39,442 bases of DNA, from positions 1 through 39,442 of the forward strand of contig NZ_SCMR01000029.1 in assembly GCF_005502885.1 (NCBI RefSeq). Direction: 5' to 3'. Origin of the DNA: Microbacterium sp. 2FI (lineage in GTDB: Bacteria; Actinomycetota; Actinomycetes; Actinomycetales; Microbacteriaceae). The notes beneath the pieces were generated by a model, which was given only the letters and a program-made list of their open reading frames with translations, was not told the origin of the DNA and ran no database searches. How positions within the stretch are numbered: the stretch's first letter is position 1; each line of letters opens with the position of its first letter. Shown piece after piece: positions 1 to 7,662 of the stretch. The translations under genes and the position numbers were made by a program.

Positions 1-98
1 GGGGAGGGGGAGGGGGAGGCACTGCTCACCGCTCCGCACCCCGTGAGCAGCAGTACGACAGCCACGCAAGCCATGCTTCGGAACAAGTTGCTGCGCAT
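1..98 (-). CDS. Putative lipoprotein, N-terminal fragment (cut by window edge)
   Basis: Reading the reverse strand from an ATG at 98 gives a lipoprotein signal peptide: a short basic start (MRSNLFRSM), a hydrophobic core (ACVAVVLLL) and a lipobox LLTGC. A Ser-Pro repeat linker follows, encoded by the G-rich repeat at 1-18. The gene leaves the window after about 32 codons, so its function cannot be told. The start is supported by an AGGAAGG ribosome site at 107-113, eight bases upstream. An in-frame ATG at 116 is possible but would place that ribosome site inside the gene. After lipidation on the cysteine the protein would sit on the outer face of the membrane. Confidence 0.7.
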   Translation of the reverse strand, partial: MRSNLFRSMACVAVVLLLTGCGAVSSASPSPS

Positions 99-233
99 CT
101 CTCTCACCTTCCTCATCGCGGACGGCCCACCTGCGACGTCTCCGTGTAGCGAGATGGTCGCATCTGTCGATATCTATCCGGTACTCGAGTGCTTCCGGGG
201 GTGCTCCGACCTGCTCCGTCGACGCAGCGCCGC

Positions 234-239
234 TACGAT
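234..239 (+). promoter_or_regulatory. -10 box (TACGAT) six bases before a start codon
   Basis: TACGAT ends exactly six bases before the ATG at 246, which fits a leaderless mRNA starting at the A of ATG. There is no convincing Shine-Dalgarno sequence and only a weak -35 (CTGCTC at 211-216). Confidence 0.45.
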
Positions 240-245
240 GCAGGC

Positions 246-926
246 ATGCCGTTGCTCCGAGCCGTCGTCCTCCCGGGGCTGGGTGCGGTCGCCGTGTTAG
301 CCGCGGCTGGGCGAGTGATACGACTCCTCGGCGGCGACGACCCACGTGAGGACCGGGTCGTGCGTGCGCTCCAGGACGCGTTCGGCCACACGCCGGACGA
401 TAGGGATGCCGTCGTCGCGACTGAATCCGCCGACCCGACGGGGGCGCGGGAGTCGATCGACCGGGTCACCGAGCCGCTCTCGTGGTACTCCGGCGTGCCG
501 CAGACGATCGTGAACGGGGCGCTCTGGTGCGGCGTGACGTGGTTGTTGACGCGCGACCGGCGCTCAGCGGTCGCCCCTGCGGCGGTGCTCGCCCTCGAGA
601 CCGCGTGCTTCGTCGCATCCGCGGCGCTCGTGGAACGGCCACGACCCGAGGGGGTCTGGCGCCCGGAGCAGCCGCACGCGACGTCGTCGTTCCCCTCGGG
701 CCACACGGCGGCGGCCTTCGCGCTCCACGGCACGCTCGCCGACCTGCTCGATAGCCACGGCTCCCGTGGCGCGCGGCTCCTCGTCCCCCTTCTTCGGTAC
801 TGGATTCCCGGAGCGATCGCATTCTCGCGGGTATACCGCGGCCAGCACCACATCTCGGACACCGTCGCGGGCGCCATGCTGGGACGGTGGAGCGCCGCTG
901 TGGTCCGGCGGGAGCTGATCTCCTAG
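246..926 (+). CDS. PAP2-family phosphatase
   Basis: A 226-residue membrane protein of the type 2 phosphatidic acid phosphatase / haloperoxidase superfamily, which removes phosphate from lipid phosphates at the membrane. The second signature is SFPSGHT (near residue 150), and the third is SRVYRGQHHISD (near residues 195-206), with the usual Ser/Gly/His and Arg/His/Asp residues. The first signature normally reads K-x6-RP; here the RP is present (ERPRP) but the lysine position holds alanine. Hydrophobic segments surround the motifs. The start at 246 was chosen because a TACGAT box lies six bases upstream; an in-frame ATG at 189 would add 19 residues with no family character. The substrate is unknown: undecaprenyl diphosphate, phosphatidate and others are possible. 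Confidence 0.8.
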   Translation: MPLLRAVVLPGLGAVAVLAAAGRVIRLLGGDDPREDRVVRALQDAFGHTPDDRDAVVATESADPTGARESIDRVTEPLSWYSGVPQTIVNGALWCGVTWLLTRDRRSAVAPAAVLALETACFVASAALVERPRPEGVWRPEQPHATSSFPSGHTAAAFALHGTLADLLDSHGSRGARLLVPLLRYWIPGAIAFSRVYRGQHHISDTVAGAMLGRWSAAVVRRELIS

Positions 927-1078
927 ACGGGAGGGATGCCGCCGCCCGACGGTCGCGCGGGTCCGCCCCCTGGAGATGGAGCTCGGCATCCCGGCACCTC
1001 CTTCACTCCAGCCGCGGCCGCGAGCAGGAACCTCCGGGTCGAGAAGTGGTCGGGCGCACCGGGCCCAGGTGGCGGTAG

Positions 1079-1107
1079 CCTCGGTCCCAGGGCTAGTGCG
1101 ACCGAGG
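1079..1107 (+). promoter_or_regulatory. Hairpin overlapping the desaturase ribosome site
   Basis: CCTCGGTC (1079-1086) and GACCGAGG (1100-1107) form a perfect 8-bp inverted repeat with a 13-base loop. The right arm contains the GAGG of the ribosome site GAGGGAG (1104-1110), so folding would mask it. This could be translational control of the desaturase, but no experiment or homologue supports it. Confidence 0.3.
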
Positions 1108-1115
1108 GAGCAACC

Positions 1116-2072
1116 ATGACCGGCACGCCGACCCACCTCCTCGAGGAACTCGAGCCGGTGGTGGCCGAGAACCTCGACCGCCACCTTTCGATGGCGCAGG
1201 AGTGGCATCCCCACGACTACATCCCCTGGAGCCAGGGCCGCGACTTCGCGTTCCTCGGCGGCGAGGATTGGGCGCCCGAGCAGTCGCAGCTCTCCGAGAC
1301 GGCCAAGGCCGCGATGTTCACCAACCTGCTCACCGAGGACAACCTGCCGTCCTACCACCGTGAGATCGCGACCCGCTTCGGTCGCGACGGCGCGTGGGGC
1401 ACCTGGGTGGGCCGCTGGACCGCGGAGGAGAACCGGCACGGCATCGCGATGCGCGACTACCTCGTCGTCACCCGCGGCGTCGACCCGGTCGAGCTCGAGC
1501 GGGCCCGGATGGAATACATGACCTCGGGCTACGACATCGGCGACAAGACCGCGCTCGAAGCGGTGGCCTACGTGTCCTTCCAGGAGCTCGCGACCCGGGT
1601 CTCGCACCGCAACACCGGCAAGGTGACCGGAGACCCGATCGCGGACCGGATGCTCGCCCGGATCGCCAAGGACGAGAACCTCCACATGATCTTCTACCGC
1701 AACATCGTCTCCGCGGCGCTGGAGATCGCGCCCGACGCGACGATGCAGGCGATCGCCAAGGAGGTCATGGGCTTCGAGATGCCGGGAGCCACGATGGCAG
1801 GCTTCCGGCGCAGCTCGATGATGATCGCGAAGGCCGGGATCTACGACCTGCGCCTCCACCACGACGATGTGATCATGCCGGTGCTGCGGCACTGGCGCGT
1901 CCTTGACCGCACTGACTTCGGACCGGAGGGCGAGCTGGCCCGCGAGCAGCTGGCGGCCTTCCTCCAGGGGCTCGACGCCCAGGCGACCACGTTCGTCGAC
2001 CGCCGCGCGGAGAACCGGGCACGTGTGGCCGCGCGCGACGACGGGGTGCAGCCCGACATCGTCGCGTCCTGA
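1116..2072 (+). CDS. Acyl-ACP desaturase (ferritin-like diiron enzyme)
   Basis: A 318-residue soluble diiron desaturase of the stearoyl-ACP desaturase family, which inserts a double bond into acyl chains carried on acyl carrier protein; actinobacteria use relatives (DesA) for membrane fatty acids. The metal ligands are visible: Glu in the TEDNL segment (residue 74), EENRH (104-108) and DENLH (186-190). The length matches the family (about 300-340 residues). The ATG at 1116 has GAGGGAG five bases upstream. The in-frame ATG at 936 would add 60 residues of low-complexity sequence with no family likeness and is rejected. No electron-donor gene lies beside it. Confidence 0.88.
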   Translation: MTGTPTHLLEELEPVVAENLDRHLSMAQEWHPHDYIPWSQGRDFAFLGGEDWAPEQSQLSETAKAAMFTNLLTEDNLPSYHREIATRFGRDGAWGTWVGRWTAEENRHGIAMRDYLVVTRGVDPVELERARMEYMTSGYDIGDKTALEAVAYVSFQELATRVSHRNTGKVTGDPIADRMLARIAKDENLHMIFYRNIVSAALEIAPDATMQAIAKEVMGFEMPGATMAGFRRSSMMIAKAGIYDLRLHHDDVIMPVLRHWRVLDRTDFGPEGELAREQLAAFLQGLDAQATTFVDRRAENRARVAARDDGVQPDIVAS

Positions 2073-2094
2073 GTTGAATGAGACAGTTGTCCGC

Positions 2095-2328
2095 GTGCAA
2101 GGCGAATCAGAGTTCCCGGTGTCACTCGGCAAGGTCGCACGGCGTGAGCTCGCCGTACACGGCATCACTCGATTCGATCAACTCGCTGCGTTCACCGCGT
2201 CCGACCTGCTGCAGATCCATGGCGTCGGCCCGAAGGCCGTGCGGATCCTCGCCGAGGAACTCGCCGCGCGCGGGCTGCACTGGGCGTCCGCGTCACGGGT
2301 GCTTCGGAATCGCCAGCGGCCGGTGTAG
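2095..2328 (+). CDS. Small helix-hairpin-helix protein
   Basis: A 77-residue protein with the pattern ELAVHGITRFDQLAAF followed by IHGVGPKAVRILAEEL. This is a helix-hairpin-helix fold like that of RNA polymerase alpha C-terminal domains and small DNA-binding proteins. The GVGPKA hairpin normally contacts the DNA backbone. The start is unclear: GTG at 2095 is proposed, and TTG at 2074, directly after the desaturase stop, is the alternative. It lies 22 bases downstream of the desaturase and may share its transcript. Its role is unknown. Confidence 0.6.
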   Translation: MQGESEFPVSLGKVARRELAVHGITRFDQLAAFTASDLLQIHGVGPKAVRILAEELAARGLHWASASRVLRNRQRPV

Positions 2329-2350
2329 GAATCGGCCCCGACCGTCGACG

Positions 2351-2824
2351 TCACACGACTGAGCGTGCCCTGGCGCTCAGCTGCGCGAACGCGCTCTCGG
2401 CGCCTCCGAAGAGCGAACCGCCCTCGCGCACGGCTTGCTGCCACGCGTCGAGTACGTCGTGGCGGTCCATCGCCATGACCGCCTCCCACGGATCGTCGTC
2501 CTCGATGGGAACGCCGCCCATGCCCCATCGCGCCGCCTCGTACAAGAGCGGGATTGCGGCGATGCCGCGCTCCGTCGCCGAGTAGGTGACCTTGCGGGCA
2601 TCTGTCTGGCTCGGGGTACGAACAATGATTCCGCTGCGCTCGAGTCGGTCGAGGCGGTCGGCGAGCACGCTCGGACCGATGCGCTCCTCGGACCGAAGGA
2701 ACTCCCCGAAGGTGTGCTTGCCGAGGGTGAGCAGGTCGCGCAGAATCAGCAGCGACCAGCTGTCGCCGAAGGACTCCACGGTGAAGTTGGTGGGGCAGGT
2801 CGAGCGACCTTCAGCGCGCTTCAT
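2351..2824 (-). CDS. HxlR-family transcriptional regulator
   Basis: A 157-residue winged-helix regulator. The HxlR signature covers residues 8-100: a cysteine at position 10, then GDSWSLLILRDLL, TFGEFLRSEERIGPSVLADRLDRLE and GIIVR. The C-terminal 50 residues are less typical. In characterised relatives (YodB, HypR) an N-terminal cysteine senses electrophiles or oxidants, and Cys10 here is well placed for that, but this is inference. It is divergent from the SRPBCC gene, and the intergenic region holds two dyads, so it probably controls itself and that neighbour. Confidence 0.88.
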   Translation of the reverse strand: MKRAEGRSTCPTNFTVESFGDSWSLLILRDLLTLGKHTFGEFLRSEERIGPSVLADRLDRLERSGIIVRTPSQTDARKVTYSATERGIAAIPLLYEAARWGMGGVPIEDDDPWEAVMAMDRHDVLDAWQQAVREGGSLFGGAESAFAQLSARARSVV

Positions 2825-2841
2825 GCGTTGAGTCTACGGCA

Positions 2842-2884
2842 TTGACTTTGATCATCGTAGTGATCTACGCTTCGATCATCGAAG
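2842..2884 (+). promoter_or_regulatory. Promoter with two dyads between the HxlR and SRPBCC genes
   Basis: TTGACT (2842-2847) and TACGCT (2866-2871), 18 bases apart, make a plausible promoter for the rightward SRPBCC gene. Two dyads overlap it: CGTAG-TGAT-CTACG (2856-2869) in the spacer, and CTTCGAT-C-ATCGAAG (2870-2884), a perfect 15-bp odd palindrome over the -10 and start region. They are likely HxlR operators (inference). Confidence 0.5.
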
Positions 2885-2927
2885 TGAAACGGATGCCGCC
2901 GCGGCGGCCTGCGGCGGAGGAGTCATG

Positions 2928-3422
2928 ATGACCGACACGACCCAGCATGAGACGCACGATCTCGTCGTGATCCGCGACATCCTCGCCCCCATCGAGGCGG
3001 CCTGGAAGTCGTGGACCGAACCCGGCAGCGTGCTTCGCTGGTGGGGCCCGAGCGGCTTCACCTGCACGGTCGCCGAGCTCGACGTGCGCGTCGGCGGTAC
3101 GTCCCTCGTGTGCATGAGCGCCCCTGACTGGGGGTTCCCGGCGCTGTACAGCACCTGGGCGTACACGCTCGTCGACGCACCGCACCGCCTCGAGTTCATC
3201 CACAACATCGCCGACGAGCACGGCGCCACGATCGACCCCGCGACCATCGGGGCCGCGGGCATCCCGCGCGACGTGCGGCATGTCATCACGTTCGAGTCGA
3301 TCGGCGACGACGTGACTCGACTCACCGTCGCCGAACTCGGCTACATCGACCCCGAGCAGCTCGCGCTCTCGAAGAAGGGCCTCGAGGAGTCCCTCGACAA
3401 GCTCGTCGCGATCTACGTGTGA
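2928..3422 (+). CDS. SRPBCC / AHSA1-type protein
   Basis: About 164 residues of the START/AHSA1 ligand-binding fold. Visible features are the early FxAPxxxxW-like segment (ILAPIEAAWKSW), the RWWGPSGFTC motif typical of AHSA1-like proteins, and the C-terminal long helix (EQLALSKKGLEESLDKL). GGAGG at 2916-2920 serves ATG 2928 best; ATG 2925 is also possible. It is divergent from the HxlR regulator, which fits a regulator/target pair, perhaps in response to small hydrophobic or reactive compounds. Its ligand is unknown. Its last 10 bases overlap the end of the convergent gene at 3413-3850. Confidence 0.82.
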   Translation: MTDTTQHETHDLVVIRDILAPIEAAWKSWTEPGSVLRWWGPSGFTCTVAELDVRVGGTSLVCMSAPDWGFPALYSTWAYTLVDAPHRLEFIHNIADEHGATIDPATIGAAGIPRDVRHVITFESIGDDVTRLTVAELGYIDPEQLALSKKGLEESLDKLVAIYV

Positions 3423-3850
3423 GCCCGACCTTCTCGGCGACGACTGATCGACCGCACGATCGCGCCCAGCATCACCACAGCGCCCACGGATGCGGCGATC
3501 ACGAGGCCGGGGCGCTCGCGATAGGTCTGCTTCAGCTTGCCAGTCCATTCGCCGGCGACCGTCTTGGTGTGGGCGACGAGGCTGTCGAAATCGACGTCGT
3601 CGGCGACGTCCTTGATACTCGCGGCTGCGGCCTTCGCGGCATCCACCGCGGTATCCGCGGCCTTTCCGGCAGCTGCCCTCGCATCGGATGCTGCGCTCTT
3701 GGCTCCATCGACGACGTCGCCGACCTTTTCGCTCACCTTGTCTGCGATGTCGCTCACCGTTCCCGCGCCGTCTGCGGCCGCCGTGCGCACTCGCTCGGCG
3801 GCGTCTCGTGCCGCCTGGGTTGCTTCGGAGTTTCCCTGGATGTCGGTCAT
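3413..3850 (-). CDS. Ala-rich helical protein with C-terminal membrane anchor
   Basis: A 145-residue protein. Residues 5-110 are Ala/Asp/Lys-rich and predicted as continuous amphipathic helix (repeats such as DAAERVRTAAADG and DGAKSAASDARAAAG), resembling LEA-like or apolipoprotein-like helices. Residues 114-132 (PGLVIAASVGAVVMLGAIV) form one membrane segment, followed by a basic tail (RSISRRR). This layout is that of ElaB/YqjD/DUF883-like inner-membrane proteins, but the match is general. The ATG at 3850 is preceded by GGGAG. An envelope or stress role is a guess. Confidence 0.65.
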   Translation of the reverse strand: MTDIQGNSEATQAARDAAERVRTAAADGAGTVSDIADKVSEKVGDVVDGAKSAASDARAAAGKAADTAVDAAKAAAASIKDVADDVDFDSLVAHTKTVAGEWTGKLKQTYRERPGLVIAASVGAVVMLGAIVRSISRRREGRAHT

Positions 3851-3969
3851 TCTCGTCTCCCTTCGTCGTGCGGTCGCGCAATCGTAAGCGCCCCACCGGC
3901 GAGCGAGCACGAAATCGAGCTGGGGTTGCCAGAGTCGCGGACGAGTGCTACGTCCCTGTCGTAACGCCC

Positions 3970-4749
3970 TCAGAGTTGCTTGCGAACTGTCCAGACGTGC
4001 TCGTTGGGAAAGTCCCGCGCCCAGTCTGCGGAGATGCCTGATCGTGACCCGGTCGCGTCAGCAGGAGCCTGGATCTCGGCCAGATCGAGGATCTCGAACC
4101 CGGTCACGCGGAAGAGCCTGATCCACTCTGAGAAGGTCAGGATGAACTCGATACCGCCCGGGTCATCCGCCGCGTCCCGCCAATCGAGCCGATGGCTGCC
4201 GAAGTATGGCCGCTCCAGTCGACGGGTGATCGGATATGACCCGTCGACCGGGGAGCACAGGCCCACGAAGACGTGATTCCCGAGGAAGACCAGCGTCCCT
4301 CCGGGCCGCAGCAGTCGGTGGGCTTCGGGTATCCACTGGTAGGGGTCGGCCCAGATCGCAGCTCCGTACTCACTGATCGCGAAGTCGAAGGAGCCGTCGG
4401 GCAGGGGGACGTCCTCGGCGTTGCCGTGGATGAGTTCAAGGGGGACGTCGTGCTGCTCGGCGAGCCGTCGGGCGGTGCGAAGCTGTTCGGCCGAGTTGTC
4501 GATCCCGGTGACCGACGCTCCTCGTCGTGCCATCCATGCCGAGACATAGGCCGTGCCGCAGCCGAGTTCGATGGCCCGCATCCCGGTCATGTCGTCGGGG
4601 AGCAGGTGCAACTCGTTCTCGGGGATGCCCCACTGACCCCAAGAGGGTTCGGCCTGCTTCCATGACCGCTCACCGGCCTCGACCCATTCGTGGGCCATAC
4701 CGTCCCAGTACTCACGGTTGACAGCGACATGTTCAGGGAGCTCGCCCAT
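3970..4749 (-). CDS. Class I SAM-dependent methyltransferase
   Basis: A 259-residue Rossmann-fold methyltransferase. Motif I is AIELGCGTAYVSAWM (residues 59-73), the acidic residue binding the SAM ribose is Asp84 (TGIDNS), and motif II/III segments include GNAEDVPLPDGSFDFAIS and LLRPGGTLVFLG. It belongs to the Methyltransf_11/UbiE-like group, and its substrate cannot be read from sequence. It lies nine bases after the surface protein gene but carries its own TAGTGT box six bases before the ATG, so it may be transcribed separately as a leaderless message. Confidence 0.85.
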   Translation of the reverse strand: MGELPEHVAVNREYWDGMAHEWVEAGERSWKQAEPSWGQWGIPENELHLLPDDMTGMRAIELGCGTAYVSAWMARRGASVTGIDNSAEQLRTARRLAEQHDVPLELIHGNAEDVPLPDGSFDFAISEYGAAIWADPYQWIPEAHRLLRPGGTLVFLGNHVFVGLCSPVDGSYPITRRLERPYFGSHRLDWRDAADDPGGIEFILTFSEWIRLFRVTGFEILDLAEIQAPADATGSRSGISADWARDFPNEHVWTVRKQL

Positions 4750-4755
4750 GGCGAG

Positions 4756-4761
4756 ACACTA
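4756..4761 (-). promoter_or_regulatory. -10 box (TAGTGT) overlapping an upstream stop codon
   Basis: On the reverse strand TAGTGT ends six bases before the methyltransferase ATG at 4749. Its first three bases are the TAG stop of the surface protein gene. No good -35 is visible. Confidence 0.4.
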
Positions 4762-7452
4762 CCGCGCAGACACGCCTGACGCGGCTGATCGACGGCGGAT
4801 GCTGTACAGGAGCGACGCGCATCCGAGCAACAGCATCATCACGGCGAGCCCGACGGGAAGCGTGGCGTCGAAGGTGCCGCCCGTTACCGGAAGCGGCGCG
4901 GGTGGGGGCGTCGGTGTCGGGGTTGGTGTCGGTGTCGGGGTCGGGGTCGGAATGACCTCCACCGTCAGTGCGGTGGTCGCGGTCCCGAGGGTCGCGGTGA
5001 TCGTGTGCGGGCTCGCCGAGGGGAATGTCACGGTGAGCCCGTCGACCTCGTCGGTAGGAACGGAACTGGAGAGCACCACACCGGTCGTGTCGACGGCGTT
5101 GCCCTCGTGGTCGACGCCGATGACCACGAACGTCACGCTGCCGCCCTGATCGACGGTGGCCGGAGGAGCAACGAACGTGAGGGTTGCATCGGTCGCCGCG
5201 TGCAGCGTGGTGTCCGCGGTGAGTGTGCTGGCCTCGGTCCACCACTCACCGCCGCCATCGCTCGCCGTGTTCCATGCGCGAGCGTCCGGGGGCGCAGGAA
5301 GCGCTCGGTAGCCGCTCGCGACCGTGGAGGCGAACACCCGCACCGGCTGTGGCTGCGGCTCTTCGTTCGTCTCGAACGACAGCAGGTAATTGTGGTCGAG
5401 CACGGTGACACCGACCAGGCTCTCTGCCAGAGCGATCACGCCGCCGTTCTGGATCTGCCCGTCGCCCGAGATCATCGCACCCTGCGTTTCGTCCGCGAGG
5501 GTGCCGAGCAGCATCCCGCCGTCCTCGATGACGAGTTCGGCGCCGGCGGAGTTCGAATCGGGGATGAGGAGCGGGCCGTCCGGCACGTGAACGCTCGCGC
5601 CCGCACGAATGGTGACCGAGCCGAATTCTTCCATCCCTCCCAGCGCGGATCGGAATCCGGATGCCGTGACGACGCCCCCTGCGATGTCGACCACTCCACC
5701 GTCGCCGAAGCAGCCGCCGATCCCGCACGCTCCGCCGGCGGTGACCACGCCGCCTTCGATACGGACCGTTCCGCCCGCACCGCCGGGACCACCGCTGCCG
5801 CTGTAGCCGGGTGCGCCGCCACCGATCCCCGCAGCGCCGAACGACCCTTCCGCAGTCACTGTGCCTCCGGTGATGAGCACGTCGCCGCCCGCGCCACCGC
5901 CTCCGGACCCGGTCGCGCCGCCGATCCCGGCTCCGCCGCGATCCGACTCTGCGACGACCGTCCCTCCGGTGATGACGACGGAGCCGGCAGAGCCACCCAG
6001 CACAAGCCCATCGTCATCGCCGCCGATCCCCGCCCCGAGACTGCTTCGAGCATCGACGCTGCCGCCCGCGATGACGAGGCCGGCTCCGACGGGAACTCCG
6101 ATTCCCGCCTGACGGTCAACGACAGACTCCTGCGTGTCGGCGATGAGCGTGCCGCCCCCGGCGCCGTCGTCGACGGTGAGGGTCGATCCTGGTGTGACGT
6201 CCGCATAGGACACGGTGAGGCTGTGGCCGGCGAGATCGAGCGTCAGGTCGCAGCCCACGGTGAACGACGCACCCGACAGGTCTTCGACGAGAGTGATCGT
6301 GTAGCCGTCGGGGCACGTCGCCGCTGCTACCCGCAGTGCCTCGAAACCGCCCTGGGCATACAGCGTGACGGGCTTCGGGGTCGTGGTGCCCACCGACGTC
6401 AGCACGCTGTCACCCGTGAACAGTGTGCCGGTGTCATCGGGCACAGTCGCCCAGATGCCTCCCGGCGGCAGCGGGGGGAGCGCACGGTGACCCGCGTTGA
6501 ACGTCGATGCGAACACGCGGACGACCGCCGGCGCATTCCCGTCCTGCGCGTCGAACGACACGTCGTAGTTGTTGGCGAGCACGGTGACCGTGTCGGCGAC
6601 GCTGGTGAGCGCGATCGCACCACCATTCTCGATCTGGCCAACCCCGATGATGTCTGCGCCCACAAGGGGGTCCGCCTCGGTGCCCAGAATGCGTCCCGTC
6701 GCGGTGATGACAACCTCAGGCGCGGCCGCGTTGGAGTCGGGAACCTGCAAGTATCCGGAGGGAACCCGCAGTGTGCCCGCGACGAGCAGCGACCCGAACC
6801 TGGGAGGGTCTCCCGCTCCGACCCCGGCACCGATCGCCGGCGCATCGAGACCACCGACCGCCGTGACGATCGCTGCCGCTCCGATCGTGACATCGCCGCC
6901 GCGGCCATCCCCCACGGACGGGGTCCCGGATCCACCGCCGATTCCGGCCGAGAGCATCCCGCCGGTGGCCGTGACGTTGCCGCCCGTGATGATGATCGTC
7001 CCGGCGTCGCCGAACAGGTCCCCTCCGATCCCTGCGCCCCCTCCGCCGAGTGCGGTGATGGTTCCGCCGTTGACGATCAGGGTGGCGCCGCCGGTGCTGA
7101 TGCCCGCGAGGACACCAGTGGTGGCGCCGAGCGTCGCATCGGCGCTGAGCGCACCGCCTCCGGCTGGATCGTCGATCGTGAGGGTGAGCCCGCCACTGAT
7201 CGTGACGTTGGCCACGCTGAGCTCGTGACCACCGAGGTCGATCGTCACCGTGCAATCGACGATGAGCCGCTCCCCGGTGAGATCGGCGCCGATGACGACC
7301 GTGTCGTTCGCGCATTCGGCAGCGGTAGCCGCCTGCAGGTCCTCGAAGGTGGTGACGGTCACGGTGGCCGCGGCGGCCGGCTGTGCCGACAGCCCGACGG
7401 CGAGCATGGCGACGACGAGAACGGCGGCAGCGGGGCCGGAACCAGATCGCAT
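4759..7452 (-). CDS. LPXTG-anchored surface protein with duplicated beta-repeat domains
   Basis: An 897-residue secreted wall protein. It has a signal peptide at residues 1-28 (cut after QPAAA). Two homologous units (about 30-370 and 371-755) each contain a VGCDLTLDLAGHSLTV-like strand block, a Gly-rich run of GG-x-VTA and AGIGGG repeats typical of a right-handed beta-helix, a conserved PDSN segment, and a GQIxNGGxIAL block. An Ig-like domain lies at about 757-833, a Thr-Pro linker at 835-850, the sortase signal LPVTG at 854-858, a membrane segment at 864-884 and a basic tail. The ATG at 7452 has GAAGGG six bases upstream; the longer frame to 7494 has none. Function is not recognised; adhesion or carbohydrate contact is a guess. 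No sortase gene lies nearby. Confidence 0.85.
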   Translation of the reverse strand: MRSGSGPAAAVLVVAMLAVGLSAQPAAAATVTVTTFEDLQAATAAECANDTVVIGADLTGERLIVDCTVTIDLGGHELSVANVTISGGLTLTIDDPAGGGALSADATLGATTGVLAGISTGGATLIVNGGTITALGGGGAGIGGDLFGDAGTIIITGGNVTATGGMLSAGIGGGSGTPSVGDGRGGDVTIGAAAIVTAVGGLDAPAIGAGVGAGDPPRFGSLLVAGTLRVPSGYLQVPDSNAAAPEVVITATGRILGTEADPLVGADIIGVGQIENGGAIALTSVADTVTVLANNYDVSFDAQDGNAPAVVRVFASTFNAGHRALPPLPPGGIWATVPDDTGTLFTGDSVLTSVGTTTPKPVTLYAQGGFEALRVAAATCPDGYTITLVEDLSGASFTVGCDLTLDLAGHSLTVSYADVTPGSTLTVDDGAGGGTLIADTQESVVDRQAGIGVPVGAGLVIAGGSVDARSSLGAGIGGDDDGLVLGGSAGSVVITGGTVVAESDRGGAGIGGATGSGGGGAGGDVLITGGTVTAEGSFGAAGIGGGAPGYSGSGGPGGAGGTVRIEGGVVTAGGACGIGGCFGDGGVVDIAGGVVTASGFRSALGGMEEFGSVTIRAGASVHVPDGPLLIPDSNSAGAELVIEDGGMLLGTLADETQGAMISGDGQIQNGGVIALAESLVGVTVLDHNYLLSFETNEEPQPQPVRVFASTVASGYRALPAPPDARAWNTASDGGGEWWTEASTLTADTTLHAATDATLTFVAPPATVDQGGSVTFVVIGVDHEGNAVDTTGVVLSSSVPTDEVDGLTVTFPSASPHTITATLGTATTALTVEVIPTPTPTPTPTPTPTPPPAPLPVTGGTFDATLPVGLAVMMLLLGCASLLYSIRRRSAASGVSAR
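4903..4950 (-). repeat. Pro-Thr linker repeat
   Basis: Tandem degenerate 6-base and 12-base units encode alternating Thr and Pro between the Ig-like domain and the LPVTG signal. This is a wall-spanning stalk, and a likely place for length variation by slippage. Confidence 0.75.
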
Positions 7453-7527
7453 GTGGCACCCTTCGACGTGGTGCGGAAGCCCCCACTTCGACACCGATCC
7501 GGGTAGTGGACGGCATCGTCCGGGATC

Positions 7528-7556
7528 AGTATGGACCTTGGGTGAGGTCCGGACAA
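7528..7556 (-). promoter_or_regulatory. Promoter with an 18-bp dyad filling its spacer (surface protein gene)
   Basis: On the reverse strand TTGTCC (7556-7551) and CATACT (7533-7528) are 17 bases apart. The spacer carries the dyad GGACCT-n6-AGGTCC (7533-7550), so a bound protein would cover the polymerase site. The leader to the ATG at 7452 would be about 70 bases. Confidence 0.5.
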
Positions 7557-7662
7557 CGTCTGCCCGCCGCTATAGAGTCACGGCGGGATCACGGCGGGGT
7601 TGATCGCGGCCGCCACTTGAAACGGACTCGTGCGTAAGGGCCGCCTTGTCGCCAGTTCGCGC

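Noticed and set aside
43..300. 85-codon forward ORF at the left edge
   Set aside because: No ribosome site, no likeness to a family, and it overlaps a reverse-strand lipoprotein start with lipobox and good ribosome site.
564..2168. Long reverse-strand open frame (534 codons) over the PAP2 and desaturase genes
   Set aside because: It is antisense to two well-supported genes, Arg/His/Val-rich, and shows no family likeness. Such frames are usual opposite high-GC genes.
4903..4950. Possible CRISPR or minisatellite
   Set aside because: The repeats are 6-12 bases with no spacers and simply encode a Thr-Pro linker.
5005..7506. 833-codon forward frame opposite the surface protein gene
   Set aside because: Low-complexity Arg/Asp/Gly-rich shadow. 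The reverse-strand frame has a signal peptide, LPVTG and anchor.
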